From the NCBI RefSeq assembly GCF_003008555.2, contig NZ_CP027665.1:2666001-2730000 (forward strand): a DNA stretch of 64,000 nt, written 5' to 3'. This DNA is from Pukyongiella litopenaei (GTDB lineage Bacteria; Pseudomonadota; Alphaproteobacteria; Rhodobacterales; Rhodobacteraceae). This document shows positions 46,393 to 55,783 of this stretch, one piece after another; within the stretch, counting starts at the first letter, position 1, and each line of letters starts with the position of its first letter. The notes beneath the pieces are model-generated. The model ran no database searches, was not told the origin of the DNA, and saw nothing but the letters and a program-made list of their open reading frames with translations. The position numbers were made by a program, and so were the translations under genes.

Positions 46393-47889
46393 ATGACCGC
46401 ACCAAAGGCCCATATATTGGCCATCGATCAGGGAACCACGTCGACCCGGGCGATCCTGTTCGACGGCGCCATGAAGGTTGCCGGCGTGGCGCAGCGCGAG
46501 TTCACCCAGCATTTCCCGGCGGCGGGCTGGGTCGAACATGACGCGGAAGAGATCTGGGAAACCACGGTCGCGGTCTGCCGGGAGGTCCTGCAGGCGCGGG
46601 ACATCGGACCGGAGGGGATCGCCGCCATCGGCATCACCAACCAGCGTGAAACCACGCTGGTCTGGGATCGCGCATCGGGCAGGCCGCTGCACCGGGCCAT
46701 CGTCTGGCAGGACCGCCGCACCGCCGATATCTGCACCGCGCTGCGCGACGCCGGCCACGAACCGGCCGTCACCGCCGCCACCGGCCTGCTGCTCGACCCC
46801 TATTTCTCGGGCACCAAGGTCAAGTGGTTCCTGGACAATGTCGATGGCGCACGGGCGCGAGCGGATCGCGGCGAGCTGCTGTTCGGCACGATCGACAGCT
46901 TTCTGATCTGGCGGCTGACCGGCGGCCGGGTGCATGCGACCGATGCCACCAATGCCGCGCGCACGCTGCTGTTCGATATCAACGAGGGCCGGTGGAGCCC
47001 CGAGATCTGCGACCTGCTCGGCGTGCCGATGTCGATGCTGCCCGAGGTGCGCGATTGCGCCGCCGAGTTCGGCGAGACCGAACCCGAGCTGCTGGGCGGG
47101 CCGATATCCATACGCGGGGTGGCGGGTGACCAGCAGGCGGCCACCATCGGGCAGGCCTGTTTCTCGCCGGGGATGATGAAATCCACCTATGGCACGGGCT
47201 GTTTCGCGCTGCTGAACACCGGTGACGCGCCGGTGACCTCGCAGAACCGGATGCTGACCACGATCGCCTACCAGCTGGACGGCAAACGCGCCTATGCGCT
47301 GGAAGGGTCGATCTTTGTCGCCGGCGCGGTGGTGCAATGGTTGCGCGACGGGTTGGGCGTGCTGCAGGCCGCGAACCAGAGCGGCGATCTGGCGCGCAAG
47401 GCCGATCCGGCGCAATCGGTGACCATCGTGCCCGCGTTCACCGGGCTGGGCGCGCCCTACTGGCGGCCCGATTGCCGCGGCGCGGTCTTCGGGCTGACGC
47501 GCAATTCCGGCCCGGCCGAATTCGCCCGCGCGGCGCTGGAGAGCGTGGCGTTCCAGACCCGCGACCTGTGGCAGGCGATGCGCGCCGACTGGGGGGCCGA
47601 GGCCGATACCGTGCTGCGCGTCGATGGCGGGATGAGCGCGTCGAACTGGACCATGCAGGCGCTGGCCGACATTCTCGGCGCCCCGGTCGACCGGCCGGTG
47701 ATGCAGGAAACCACCGCGCTGGGCGCGGCGTGGCTGGCGGGGATGCAGGCGGGCGTCTACCCGGATGCCGAGGGCTTTGCCGCGACCTGGGCGCTGGACC
47801 GGCAATTCGTGCCCGCGATGAGCGAACCCGACCGCGAAACCGCCAATGACCGCTGGAAACGGGCGGTGCAGGCGGCGATGAGCTATTGA
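46393..47889 (+). CDS. glpK: Glycerol kinase
   Basis: A 498-residue FGGY-family kinase of usual GlpK length. It begins [16 protein letters not shown], and contains [16 protein letters not shown], the C-terminal [18 protein letters not shown] and [12 protein letters not shown] region. It phosphorylates glycerol with ATP to glycerol-3-phosphate. GGAGGAA precedes the ATG. No glpF or glpD is adjacent; the coding region ends exactly at the boundary of a recombination scar, but the C-terminus looks complete. Confidence 0.93.
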   Translation: MTAPKAHILAIDQGTTSTRAILFDGAMKVAGVAQREFTQHFPAAGWVEHDAEEIWETTVAVCREVLQARDIGPEGIAAIGITNQRETTLVWDRASGRPLHRAIVWQDRRTADICTALRDAGHEPAVTAATGLLLDPYFSGTKVKWFLDNVDGARARADRGELLFGTIDSFLIWRLTGGRVHATDATNAARTLLFDINEGRWSPEICDLLGVPMSMLPEVRDCAAEFGETEPELLGGPISIRGVAGDQQAATIGQACFSPGMMKSTYGTGCFALLNTGDAPVTSQNRMLTTIAYQLDGKRAYALEGSIFVAGAVVQWLRDGLGVLQAANQSGDLARKADPAQSVTIVPAFTGLGAPYWRPDCRGAVFGLTRNSGPAEFARAALESVAFQTRDLWQAMRADWGAEADTVLRVDGGMSASNWTMQALADILGAPVDRPVMQETTALGAAWLAGMQAGVYPDAEGFAATWALDRQFVPAMSEPDRETANDRWKRAVQAAMSY

Positions 47890-47890
47890 G

Positions 47891-48292
47891 GCCCAGCCCG
47901 GCGCCGAGGGTGTCGGCGGCGCGGTGGTTCAGAAGCACGAGGACACAGCCGGCCGCGCCTATCACTTCCGCCGCTCCTGGATAAAGGGCAGCCTCGGCGC
48001 CAGCCCCTCGCAGTTGCGCATCATGCATGTGGAGGGCGACAGCATGGCGCCGACGCTCCTGAACGGCGACACGGTGCTGGTCGACATGGCCCGCTGCACC
48101 CCCAACCCGCCCGGCATCTTCGTGCTGGACGACGGCATGGGGCTGGTGGCCAAGCGGCTAGAGCACATCCCCAACAGCGACCCGCCCGCTGTGCGCGTCA
48201 TCTCCGACAATCCCGTCTACAGCCCCTGTGAACGAACGGCCGACGAAATCCACATCGTCGGCCGCATTCGTTGGTTCGCGCGGGAGATTTCA
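47891..48292 (+). pseudogene. Headless S24-peptidase phage-type repressor fragment
   Basis: From two bases after the glpK stop, one frame encodes the C-terminal half of a CI/LexA-like repressor: MHVEGDSMAPTLLNGD with the catalytic serine, GLVAKRLE with the catalytic lysine, and a terminal VGRIRWFAREI. The DNA-binding helix-turn-helix half is absent, and no stop follows the expected C-terminus (the frame drifts on to 48514). A GTG at 47924 could start translation, but the product could not bind DNA. It is best read as a remnant of a prophage or integrated element. Confidence 0.7.
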
Positions 48293-48293
48293 G

Positions 48294-48794
48294 GTGAGCG
48301 CGTTTCGGGAGATCGACGATGCCGACCCGGCGCTGGCTTTCTCGCCCCTGGTGCGTGGGATCGAGAAGACCATCGATTGGATCGGCGAGCACGGCGGCAT
48401 TCCCCTGACACCCACCAAGGCGTTCAAGCGGGTGTTCGTGCATTGGGCGGCAGCCGAGTTCGACTGGCCCGGCCATACCGAGGCAGATCTGATGGCCGTC
48501 AACAAGGTGCTTAACGAATGGGATTTCCCGCCGCTTGAAATCCTGCACAACCTGATGATCGCGATGAAGCTCGGCCGGCACTACAAGGGCGAGTTCCGCC
48601 TGACCAAGAGCGGTCAAGCGCTGGTCGGACATCCCGGTCGCATCTTCGGCATGATCGCCCCGTTCTTCCTGTTCCGCATCGATCACGCCAGCCAGTCGCG
48701 CTTCGACGACGCGCCATTCATGAAAACACCGCTGTGGAGGTCAGCGCTGCGGTTGGAGACAGACAGGATGGCGCGAGGTGCGATTTGGCATTGA
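48294..48794 (+). CDS. Conserved hypothetical protein, probably C-terminally altered
   Basis: A 166-residue frame starting at GTG 48294 behind GGGAG with 7-base spacing (VSAFREIDDADPALAFSP). The body is hydrophilic with KAFKRVFVHWAAAEFDWPGHTEADL and a basic segment KLGRHYKGEFRLTKSG. I know similar proteins only as hypotheticals of alphaproteobacterial accessory DNA. The last 30 residues (after FDDAPFM) look unrelated to the rest, suggesting that the 3' end was replaced when an IS-like element was inserted or deleted beside it. Possibly a broken gene. Confidence 0.5.
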   Translation: MSAFREIDDADPALAFSPLVRGIEKTIDWIGEHGGIPLTPTKAFKRVFVHWAAAEFDWPGHTEADLMAVNKVLNEWDFPPLEILHNLMIAMKLGRHYKGEFRLTKSGQALVGHPGRIFGMIAPFFLFRIDHASQSRFDDAPFMKTPLWRSALRLETDRMARGAIWH

Positions 48795-48805
48795 GGATCA
48801 CAAAG

Positions 48806-49100
48806 TGAAGCGGTCCCACCTTTCCGGACAGTTTTGCGGCTTTGCTAAGGTGTATCGGATTTAGGTTTCATGCTGCTTCTTGCTCTTCCACGCCGGTCCA
48901 ATATGCGTCGTCCGGCGTTTGCCGATCAAGCGCGGAACGGGGTCGCTCGGCGTTGTAGAATGCCATCCAGTTTTTGACGACCCTGCGGGCCCGGAAGCCG
49001 TCAGTGATCTCGTCGAGGTAGATCGCCTCCTGTTCCTTGATCATCCCGATGATCTGCGCCTCGGTGAAACGGCTCTTTCGCCTTCGCCTGCTCCTTCAGG
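48806..49100 (-). mobile_element. Internally deleted IS3-family remnant
   Basis: The left edge (48806-48830) ends in CCACCTTTCCGGACA, resembling an IS3-family inverted repeat whose inside end is TGTCCGGA on the other strand. The minus strand then carries the end of the transposase (stop at 48868-48870), and about 220 bp later the beginning of OrfA. The middle, over 1 kb of a normal IS, is gone. The far boundary near 49100 is uncertain and no matching repeat was found there. Confidence 0.65.
48868..49085 (-). pseudogene. IS3-type transposase, OrfA start fused to OrfB end
   Basis: In one minus-strand frame, KSRFTEAQIIGMIKEQEA (N-terminus of an IS3 OrfA, helix-turn-helix start) is joined in frame to ITDGFRARRVVKNWMAFYNAERPRSALDRQTPDDAYW (C-terminus of the OrfB integrase). 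The catalytic DDE core is missing and the OrfA start codon is absent. It cannot transpose by itself. Confidence 0.75.
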
Positions 49101-49230
49101 GCTGGGCAGACCCTACATCATGGTGAGGGATTTCGCGGCGGGCAGGTCAGAAGTGACCTGGCGCCTGCCGCTGCGTGGCGGCGGGAAAGGTGGTGCTTTC
49201 TCTGTCGGGGTCCACGGGTTAGACCGGGGC

Positions 49231-50307
49231 ATGTTGCAGACATTCGACTCGCTTTCCGATCTGTTCCGCCACGGGTTCGACACCGTGATCGACGTGCGCA
49301 GCCCGTCGGAATATGCCGAGGATCATCTGCCCGGCGCCATCAACCTGCCCGTGCTGGACGATGCGCAGCGGGCCGAGGTCGGCACCATCTACAAGCAGCA
49401 GAGCCCGTTTGCGGCGCGCAAGATCGGGGCCGCGCTGGTGTTTCGCAACGCGGCCGACCATGTGGCCGGTCCGCTGGCGCATCACGAGGGCGGGTGGCGG
49501 CCGCTGGTCTATTGCTGGCGCGGCGGTCAGCGGTCGGGGGCGTTCGGCTGGATGCTCGGTCAGATCGGCTGGCGCCCGGGGGTGATCCGCGGCGGCTATC
49601 GCAGTTTCCGGCGGCTGGTGAACCGGGCGCTCTATGACGACTGCCTGCCGCACCGGTTGCTGTTGCTGGACGGCTATACCGGGACCGCCAAGACCGAGCT
49701 GCTGGGCCTGCTGGCGGCGCGCGGCGTCCAGGTGCTGGATCTCGAAGGGCTCGCCGGGCATCGCGGGTCGCTGCTGGGCGAGATGCCGGCGCCGCAGCCT
49801 GCGCAGAAAGCGTTCGAGACGGCCCTGGCGGTGGCGCTGCATGATCTCGACCCGACCCGCCCGGTCGTGGTCGAGGCGGAATCGAGCAAGATCGGGGCGC
49901 GGATCATTCCGCCGTCGCTGTGGTCGGCGATGAAATCCGCGCCGCGGATCGAAATCGCCGCGCCGCTGGAGGCGCGGACCGGGTATCTGGCGCGGGCCTA
50001 TGACGACATCCTGTCGGATACGGCGCGGCTGCAACAACGGCTGGCGCCGCTGAAGGCGCATCGGGGCGGGGCGGTGATCGACGGGTGGTTCGACCGGATC
50101 GCGGCGGGTGACAAGACCGGGCTGACCCGGGCGCTCATGGTCGAGCATTACGACCCGGCCTATGAGAAATCGCGCCGCGCCATCGGGGCCGAGGTGCTCG
50201 AACGGATCCCGGTCGCACGGCTCGACCCGGCGGGGCTGGACGAGGCCGCCGCGCGGATCGAGGCGGCGGTCACCGCCTATGCCGGCAGCGGCCCCGTAAC
50301 CGGATAG
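49231..50307 (+). CDS. selU: tRNA 2-selenouridine synthase
   Basis: A 358-residue SelU/YbbB (MnmH). An N-terminal rhodanese domain (1-130) has its cysteine in VYCWRGGQRSG, and a P-loop domain follows with DGYTGTAKTELL, where Ala stands in place of the usual Gly before Lys. It replaces sulfur by selenium in 2-thiouridine at the tRNA wobble position, using selenophosphate. The frame extends far upstream through the scar, but homology begins at MLQTFDSLSDLF. Its end overlaps the convergent selD end by 31 bp. Confidence 0.88.
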   Translation: MLQTFDSLSDLFRHGFDTVIDVRSPSEYAEDHLPGAINLPVLDDAQRAEVGTIYKQQSPFAARKIGAALVFRNAADHVAGPLAHHEGGWRPLVYCWRGGQRSGAFGWMLGQIGWRPGVIRGGYRSFRRLVNRALYDDCLPHRLLLLDGYTGTAKTELLGLLAARGVQVLDLEGLAGHRGSLLGEMPAPQPAQKAFETALAVALHDLDPTRPVVVEAESSKIGARIIPPSLWSAMKSAPRIEIAAPLEARTGYLARAYDDILSDTARLQQRLAPLKAHRGGAVIDGWFDRIAAGDKTGLTRALMVEHYDPAYEKSRRAIGAEVLERIPVARLDPAGLDEAAARIEAAVTAYAGSGPVTG

Positions 50308-52448
50308 GGCGGCCCGTCGGTCAGCGCGCCGATCCGGGCGGCGGCAAAGCCCAGCCAGTGCAGCGCGGCCAGGATGCGATCGACCTCGCCGCGCGGCACG
50401 GCGGCCAGCAACCCGCCTGCGGTTTGCGGGTCGAACAGCAACTCGGCGATGCCGCCATCGGGCAGGGATGGCACCGCCGCGCGGTTGTCGGCCCAGAGCG
50501 ATGAGCGCACCCCCTGCGCGGACAGATCCGCCGCCCCGTCGAGCAGCGGCACCGCCTCGGGGCACAGCACCGCGCCGGTCCCGGATGCTTCGCAGATGTT
50601 CAGCAGGTGCCCGGCGAGGCCGAACCCGGTCACGTCGGTCATGGCGTGGGCGCCGGCCAGCACCCGCGCGGCCTCGGCCTGGGGTCTGGCCATCTGTTCC
50701 AGCGCCGCGACGACGTGATCTCCGCGTGCCCGCCCGGCCATTTCACCGGCCATCACCACGCCGGTGCCGATCGGCTTGGTCAGGATCAGCGCGTCGCCCG
50801 CACGTCCTTTGGCCAGCGTGACCGGTTCGTGCCCGCACAGGCCGGTGACGCTGAAGCCGATGGTCAGTTCCGCCCCGACCGAGCTGTGGCCGCCGACGAT
50901 CTCGGCACCCGCGCCGCGCATGATCCCGGTGGCGGCGGTCATGATCTCGCGCATCATGCGTTCCTGCAACTCCGCCGAAAGACGGGGCAGGACCAGGTTG
51001 GCCGTCGCAGCCTGCGGCGCGGCGCCCATGGCCCAGATGTCGCCGAGCGCATGGACGGCGGCGATCCGGGCCATCACCACCGGATCGTCGATGAAGGCCC
51101 GCAGGTGGTCCGAGCTCAGCACCTGCCGCGCGCCACCCGTGTGCAACAGCGCCGCGTCGTCGCCCGGCAACGGGGTGATGTCGGTGTGGGCGCCGGTCGC
51201 CAGCGGCACCAGCGCCGCGCGCAGCGCGCCGCGGCCGACCTTGGCCCCGCAGCCGCCGCATAGGGGTTTGCCGCCCAGGGCCTGTTCCATGCCCTGCGCG
51301 CGTGGTTCTGGCAGATCGGGCAGGCCCATCACCGGCAGGTCGCGGAACCTGTCCATGAACCTGCTGTCGATCCGGTCCTTCCAGCGCCACATGGCCGGGC
51401 CGCTTTTCACCAGGCCGAACCGTTCGCCGACGGCCGCCTTGTCGCCCAGCGAGATCAGTTTCAGATAGTCCCGCTGCGGCCGATAGCGCCGCATCCGTCC
51501 CCCCGACAGCGCCGCGCGCAGATTCTCGAACAGCACCGGCGCCTGTCGAACCGCATAGACCCCGGCCTTGGGGCGCGGGCTGGTGGTCATATGGGCGCAA
51601 TCCCCGGCGGCGAACACCGCCGCATCGCTGGTTTGCAGGCGGTCGTCCACCGCGACGAAGCCATTTTCCAGCACCAGCCCGGTCTGCGCCAGCCAGCCAT
51701 GCGGCTGCGCGCCGGCGGCGCCGGTGACGAAATCCGCTTCGACCCGGCGGCCATCGGCCAGCAGGACGGCGCCGGGTTCGACGGCCGTCGCGCCGGTCCG
51801 CTCGATCAGCGTGACGCCCTGCGCGGCCAGCCCGTCGCGGACGGCCCGCGCCGCCCGTGCGCCCAGCCCCGGCAGGGCACCGGCGGCGTCGATCAGCGTG
51901 ACCTGCCCGTTGCGTCCGCGCGCGCGCAGCGCATGGGCCATCGCCATGGCCAGTTCGGCCCCGGCAACGCCCGCGCCGATCACGGCCACCTGCACCGGGG
52001 TGCTGCCCCCGATCACCGCGCGCCAGCTGTCGGCGAACCGGTCCAGCGGCTTGGCCGGAACCGCATGGTCGTCAAAGCCCGGCAGGTCCGGCATGGCCGA
52101 GGTGATCCCCACATCGATCGAACAGATGTCGAAGGCGACCGGAGGCCGTCCCGGCACCGTCACCTGCCGCGCGGCGAGATCGATATCGGTCGCCGCGCCC
52201 AGAACCAGCCGCGCCCCGGCAAAGCGGGCCAGCCGCACCAGGTCGATATCCAGCGCCGCGCGCGCATAATGACCGGCGACATAGCCCGGCAACATGCCGG
52301 AATAGGCGGCCATCGGTTCGGGCGAGATCACCGTTAGCCGGGCGCCGGGCAGCCGGTTCATGCCCCAGCGCCGCAGTACCAGCGCATGCGCGTGGCCGCC
52401 GCCGATCAGGACGAGGTCGCGGGTGAGGGGAAGCTGCATGTTGTCCAT
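50277..52448 (-). CDS. selD: Fused pyridine-nucleotide-disulfide oxidoreductase--selenide, water dikinase
   Basis: A 723-residue fusion. Residues 1-375 form an FAD/NAD(P)H oxidoreductase (VLIGGGHAHALVLRRWGM, AVIGAGVAGAELAMAMAHALR, AVFAAGDCAHM), like NDH-2/SelD-associated flavoproteins. Residues 390-723 form SelD with the catalytic Cys/Lys in CGGCGAKVG, GDDAALL, HALGDIWAMGA and TDVTGFGLAGHL. SelD makes selenophosphate from selenide and ATP; the flavoprotein may supply reduced selenium. ATG 52446-52448 is used; ATG 52437-52439 is also possible. No selA/selB is visible, so SelU is the likely user. Confidence 0.9.
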   Translation of the reverse strand: MDNMQLPLTRDLVLIGGGHAHALVLRRWGMNRLPGARLTVISPEPMAAYSGMLPGYVAGHYARAALDIDLVRLARFAGARLVLGAATDIDLAARQVTVPGRPPVAFDICSIDVGITSAMPDLPGFDDHAVPAKPLDRFADSWRAVIGGSTPVQVAVIGAGVAGAELAMAMAHALRARGRNGQVTLIDAAGALPGLGARAARAVRDGLAAQGVTLIERTGATAVEPGAVLLADGRRVEADFVTGAAGAQPHGWLAQTGLVLENGFVAVDDRLQTSDAAVFAAGDCAHMTTSPRPKAGVYAVRQAPVLFENLRAALSGGRMRRYRPQRDYLKLISLGDKAAVGERFGLVKSGPAMWRWKDRIDSRFMDRFRDLPVMGLPDLPEPRAQGMEQALGGKPLCGGCGAKVGRGALRAALVPLATGAHTDITPLPGDDAALLHTGGARQVLSSDHLRAFIDDPVVMARIAAVHALGDIWAMGAAPQAATANLVLPRLSAELQERMMREIMTAATGIMRGAGAEIVGGHSSVGAELTIGFSVTGLCGHEPVTLAKGRAGDALILTKPIGTGVVMAGEMAGRARGDHVVAALEQMARPQAEAARVLAGAHAMTDVTGFGLAGHLLNICEASGTGAVLCPEAVPLLDGAADLSAQGVRSSLWADNRAAVPSLPDGGIAELLFDPQTAGGLLAAVPRGEVDRILAALHWLGFAAARIGALTDGPPYPVTGPLPA

Positions 52449-52572
52449 GCCCGCCGTTCTAAGCGCTCCGGGCGGGGTTACAAGCGCCGGATGGTGGTCA
52501 CATGGGTGTGAGTGCCCTTGCCGATGGCGGGCGGTGCGGCATGATCGGCGACATTGGCAGGAAAGGACCGGG

Positions 52573-54186
52573 ATGAGATCTGAACCCCTGCGTGCCGCGG
52601 ATGTCCTCGCGCGGCGGCTGTATGCCGCGGGCTGCCGCCATGCGTTCGGAATGCCCGGAGGCGAGGTGCTGACGCTTGTGGATGCGCTCGAAGCGGCGGG
52701 CATCCGGTTCCACCTCGCGCGGCACGAGAACGCCGCCGGGTTCATCGCCGAGGGCGTGCATCACCGCGACGGCGCGCCCGCGATCCTCGTCGGCACCATC
52801 GGGCCGGGGGTGCTGAACGCGGTCAACGTGGTGGCCAACGCGATGCAGGACCGGGTGCCGATGATCGTGCTCAGCGGATGTGTCGAGGCTGATGAGGCGC
52901 TGCGCTACACCCACCAGGTGGTGGATCACAAGGCGGTGCTGGGCGCGGTGACCAAGGCCACGTTCCGGCTGAGCCCCGGCGGGGCGGCGCTGATCGTCGA
53001 CAAGGCGGTGCGGATCGCGCTGCGCCCGCGTCAGGGGCCGGTGCATATCGACGTGCCGATCGGCGCGGCGGACGCCCCCGCGCCGCCTGCGCCCCTGATC
53101 GCCCCGGAGGCCGCCGCCGCTCCGCATGGCCCGGCGCTGGATCAGGCGCGGGACTGGCTGGCGCGGGCCGACCGGCCGCTGGCGTTGATCGGGCTGGATG
53201 CGTTGCGCGATGGCTGCGGGGCGGCGCTGCGCGGTTTCGTCGAGCGGTTCGGCGTGCCGTTCGTGACCACCTACAAGGCCAAGGGCATCCTCCCCGAGGA
53301 CCATCCGCTGTGCCTGGGCGGGGCGGGGCTGTCGCCGCTGGCCGACCGGCACCTGCTGCCGCTGGTGGGCGCCGCCGACCTGGTGCTGGCGCTGGGCTAT
53401 GACCCGATCGAGATGCGGTCCGGGTGGCGCGATGCCTGGGATCCCGACACCCAGCGCGTGATCGACATCGCCGCCGAGCCGAATGATCACGGCATGCACC
53501 GCGCGGGGCTGGCCTTCGTTGCCGATACCGGCGCCGCGCTCGATGCGCTGGGCCACGGGGTCGCGCCGCGCGCCACCTGGCCGGGCGGCGAGCCCGCGCG
53601 GGTGCGGGCGGCGCTGGCGGCGGCGTTCCCGGCGGATGACGACTGGGGGCCCGCCGCGGTGATCGCCGAGGCGCGGGCGGTGCTGCCGCCCGACACGCTG
53701 GCCAGCGCCGACAGCGGCGCGCACCGGATCCTGCTGTCGCAGATGTGGCGCTGCACCGAACCGCGCGGGCTGGTGCAGAGCTCGGGGTTCTGCACCATGG
53801 GCTGCGCGGTGCCGCTGGCAATCGGGATGAAGCTGGCCGCGCCCGCCCGCCCGGTGGTCAGCTTTTCCGGCGATGCCGGGTTTATGATGGTGGCGGGCGA
53901 ACTGGCGACGGCGGCGGACCTGGGCGTGGCGCCGATCTTCGTGGTGTTCGTCGATGACAGCCTGGCGCTGATCGAACTGAAACAGCGGCAACGGCAGCTG
54001 CGCAATGCGGGCGTCGATTTTCCCGGCCACGACCTGCCCGCGCTGGCCCGCGCGCTGGGCGGGCACGGCGTTTCGGTGCGGGACCGGGGCGGTTTGCGGG
54101 CCGCGTTGCGCCGGGCGCTCGAATCAGACCGGTTCACCGTGATCGCCGCCGGGATCGGATCGCGGGCCTATGACGGCCGGATCTGA
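52573..54186 (+). CDS. Acetolactate synthase-like thiamine-diphosphate enzyme
   Basis: A 537-residue TPP-dependent enzyme of the large acetolactate-synthase-like family. The cofactor-activating glutamate lies in ARHENAAGFIAEG (about 51), the central domain spans about 185-330, and the C-terminal TPP domain has SFSGDAGFMMVAGELATAADLG followed by VFVDDSLALIELKQRQ. The usual GDG...NN motif is altered to GDA...DD. No small regulatory subunit gene is beside it, so a catabolic or decarboxylase role is likely rather than branched-chain synthesis. A similar shape is seen in glyoxylate carboligase and benzoylformate decarboxylase. Confidence 0.75.
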   Translation: MRSEPLRAADVLARRLYAAGCRHAFGMPGGEVLTLVDALEAAGIRFHLARHENAAGFIAEGVHHRDGAPAILVGTIGPGVLNAVNVVANAMQDRVPMIVLSGCVEADEALRYTHQVVDHKAVLGAVTKATFRLSPGGAALIVDKAVRIALRPRQGPVHIDVPIGAADAPAPPAPLIAPEAAAAPHGPALDQARDWLARADRPLALIGLDALRDGCGAALRGFVERFGVPFVTTYKAKGILPEDHPLCLGGAGLSPLADRHLLPLVGAADLVLALGYDPIEMRSGWRDAWDPDTQRVIDIAAEPNDHGMHRAGLAFVADTGAALDALGHGVAPRATWPGGEPARVRAALAAAFPADDDWGPAAVIAEARAVLPPDTLASADSGAHRILLSQMWRCTEPRGLVQSSGFCTMGCAVPLAIGMKLAAPARPVVSFSGDAGFMMVAGELATAADLGVAPIFVVFVDDSLALIELKQRQRQLRNAGVDFPGHDLPALARALGGHGVSVRDRGGLRAALRRALESDRFTVIAAGIGSRAYDGRI

Positions 54187-54375
54187 GGCATCCGTGCGAA
54201 ACCTTGCCGATCTGGCTGGGCCATCGGCAAAGTTCTTCCCATCGCGGGCACACGGGGGGTCACCAATACGAGAGCACGAAAGGATGTGATATTCCCTTTC
54301 CGCGCAGTCTGTTAATGCAGTTGACGTCAATGCTGCAGCCGCAGCGAAACCGACAGATGCAGGAACCGAGCCGGT

Positions 54376-55737
54376 ATGTCCCACGACCTCTATGGCCAGA
54401 CGACCAGCCTGAGCGACCCCGCCGCGATCGCCGCCTGGAATGCGACGATGCAGGGGTTTCTGGCCCATTCGGCATGCACCCCCGAACATCTGGGCGCGGT
54501 GCTGCGTACGGACCCGGACTTTGCGCTGGCTCAGGCGGTGCAGGGGTTGTTCCTGATGCTGATGGGGCGGCGCGAACTGGTGGCTGACGCGGTGTCGGCG
54601 CTGGCCCGCGCGCAGCGGATCGAGCGGCAGGGCGCGGTGTTGCCGCGCGAACGGCTCTATATCGATGCGCTGGCGGATTGGATCGGTGGCCATCCCGGCG
54701 CGGCGGTGCAGCGGCTCGAACAGGTGTTGCGCGCCGATCCCGGCGATGCACTGGCGATGAAGCTGGGCCATGCGATCCGCTTTGTGCTGGGCGATGCGAC
54801 GGGGATGCGCCGGTCGGTTGAACGGGTGCTGCCGGCCTATGACCGGTCCCATCCCGGCTATGGCTATCTGCTCGGGTGCCACGCGTTTTCGCTCGAGGAA
54901 ACCGGCGATTACGCCCGCGCCGAAACCACGGGCCGCCATGCGCTGTGGCTGGCGCCCGACGATGCCTGGGGGCTGCACGCGGTAGCCCATGTGCATGACA
55001 TGACCGGCTGTGCGCGGCGCGGGCTCGATTGGCTGGAGGGCCGCGAAGGCGCCTGGGCGCATTGCAACAATTTCCGGTTCCACGTCTGTTGGCACAAGGC
55101 GCTGATGTATCTCGACCTGGGCCGGATCGACGCCGTTCTGGCGCTCTACGATCGCGAGATCCGGGCCGAGCGCACCGACGACTACCGCGATATCGCCAAC
55201 GCGACCGCGCTGCTGATGCGGCTGGACCTCGAAGGCGTCGATGTCGCCGACCGCTGGCAGGAACTGGCCGATCTGGCCGAGACGCGGACGCAGGACGGAT
55301 GCCTGATCTTTGCCGACCTGCATTACCTGCTCGCGCTGAACGGCGACAGCCGCGACGCGGCGGCGCATCGGCTGATCCGGCGTATCGGCCGCGATGCCGC
55401 GAGGTCGGATACCCGGACCGGGCGCAACATGGCGCATCCGGGCCGGGCGGCGGCGGCGGGGCTGCGCGACTTTGCCGAGGGCCGGTTCGCGTCGGCCTTT
55501 GCGCATCTTTCCGCCGCGCGCGGCGACATGCAGCGGGTGGGGGGCAGTCACGCCCAGCGCGACCTGTTCGAACGCATGACCATAGATGCGGGCATCCGGG
55601 CAGGACAGTTCGATGCCGCCGAGGCCATCCTGAACGACCGGTCCCGCCGCCGTTCACGGGATGACGGCTATGCCCATGCCCGGCGCGACATGATCGCGGC
55701 GGGCCGTGGCGCGGCGCTCGATATCCCGGCCCAGTGA
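54376..55737 (+). CDS. Tetratricopeptide-repeat protein (TTC38-like)
   Basis: A 453-residue soluble protein with helical repeats throughout, including VQRLEQVLRADPGDALAMKLGHAI and YARAETTGRHALWLAPDDAWGLHAVAHVHDM. The pattern resembles the TTC38 group of TPR proteins, whose function is unknown. No signal peptide or membrane segment. The gene starts at ATG 54376 and lies 57 bp before opgC on the same strand, so it may be transcribed with the glucan genes, but it has no known part in them. Confidence 0.7.
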   Translation: MSHDLYGQTTSLSDPAAIAAWNATMQGFLAHSACTPEHLGAVLRTDPDFALAQAVQGLFLMLMGRRELVADAVSALARAQRIERQGAVLPRERLYIDALADWIGGHPGAAVQRLEQVLRADPGDALAMKLGHAIRFVLGDATGMRRSVERVLPAYDRSHPGYGYLLGCHAFSLEETGDYARAETTGRHALWLAPDDAWGLHAVAHVHDMTGCARRGLDWLEGREGAWAHCNNFRFHVCWHKALMYLDLGRIDAVLALYDREIRAERTDDYRDIANATALLMRLDLEGVDVADRWQELADLAETRTQDGCLIFADLHYLLALNGDSRDAAAHRLIRRIGRDAARSDTRTGRNMAHPGRAAAAGLRDFAEGRFASAFAHLSAARGDMQRVGGSHAQRDLFERMTIDAGIRAGQFDAAEAILNDRSRRRSRDDGYAHARRDMIAAGRGAALDIPAQ

Positions 55738-55783
55738 TTCGACCAGTAACCCGCCGGCCAGACGGAACAACACATCAAGGAGT

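Noticed and set aside
48880-49230. N-terminal extension of selU through the scar
   Set aside because: The open frame continues upstream, but this part is antisense to the transposase remnant and shows no rhodanese homology; the family N-terminus begins at 49231.
50277-52448. Possible selenoprotein or selenocysteine codon around selD/selU
   Set aside because: Both genes read through without internal TGA and the catalytic SelD residue is an ordinary Cys codon.
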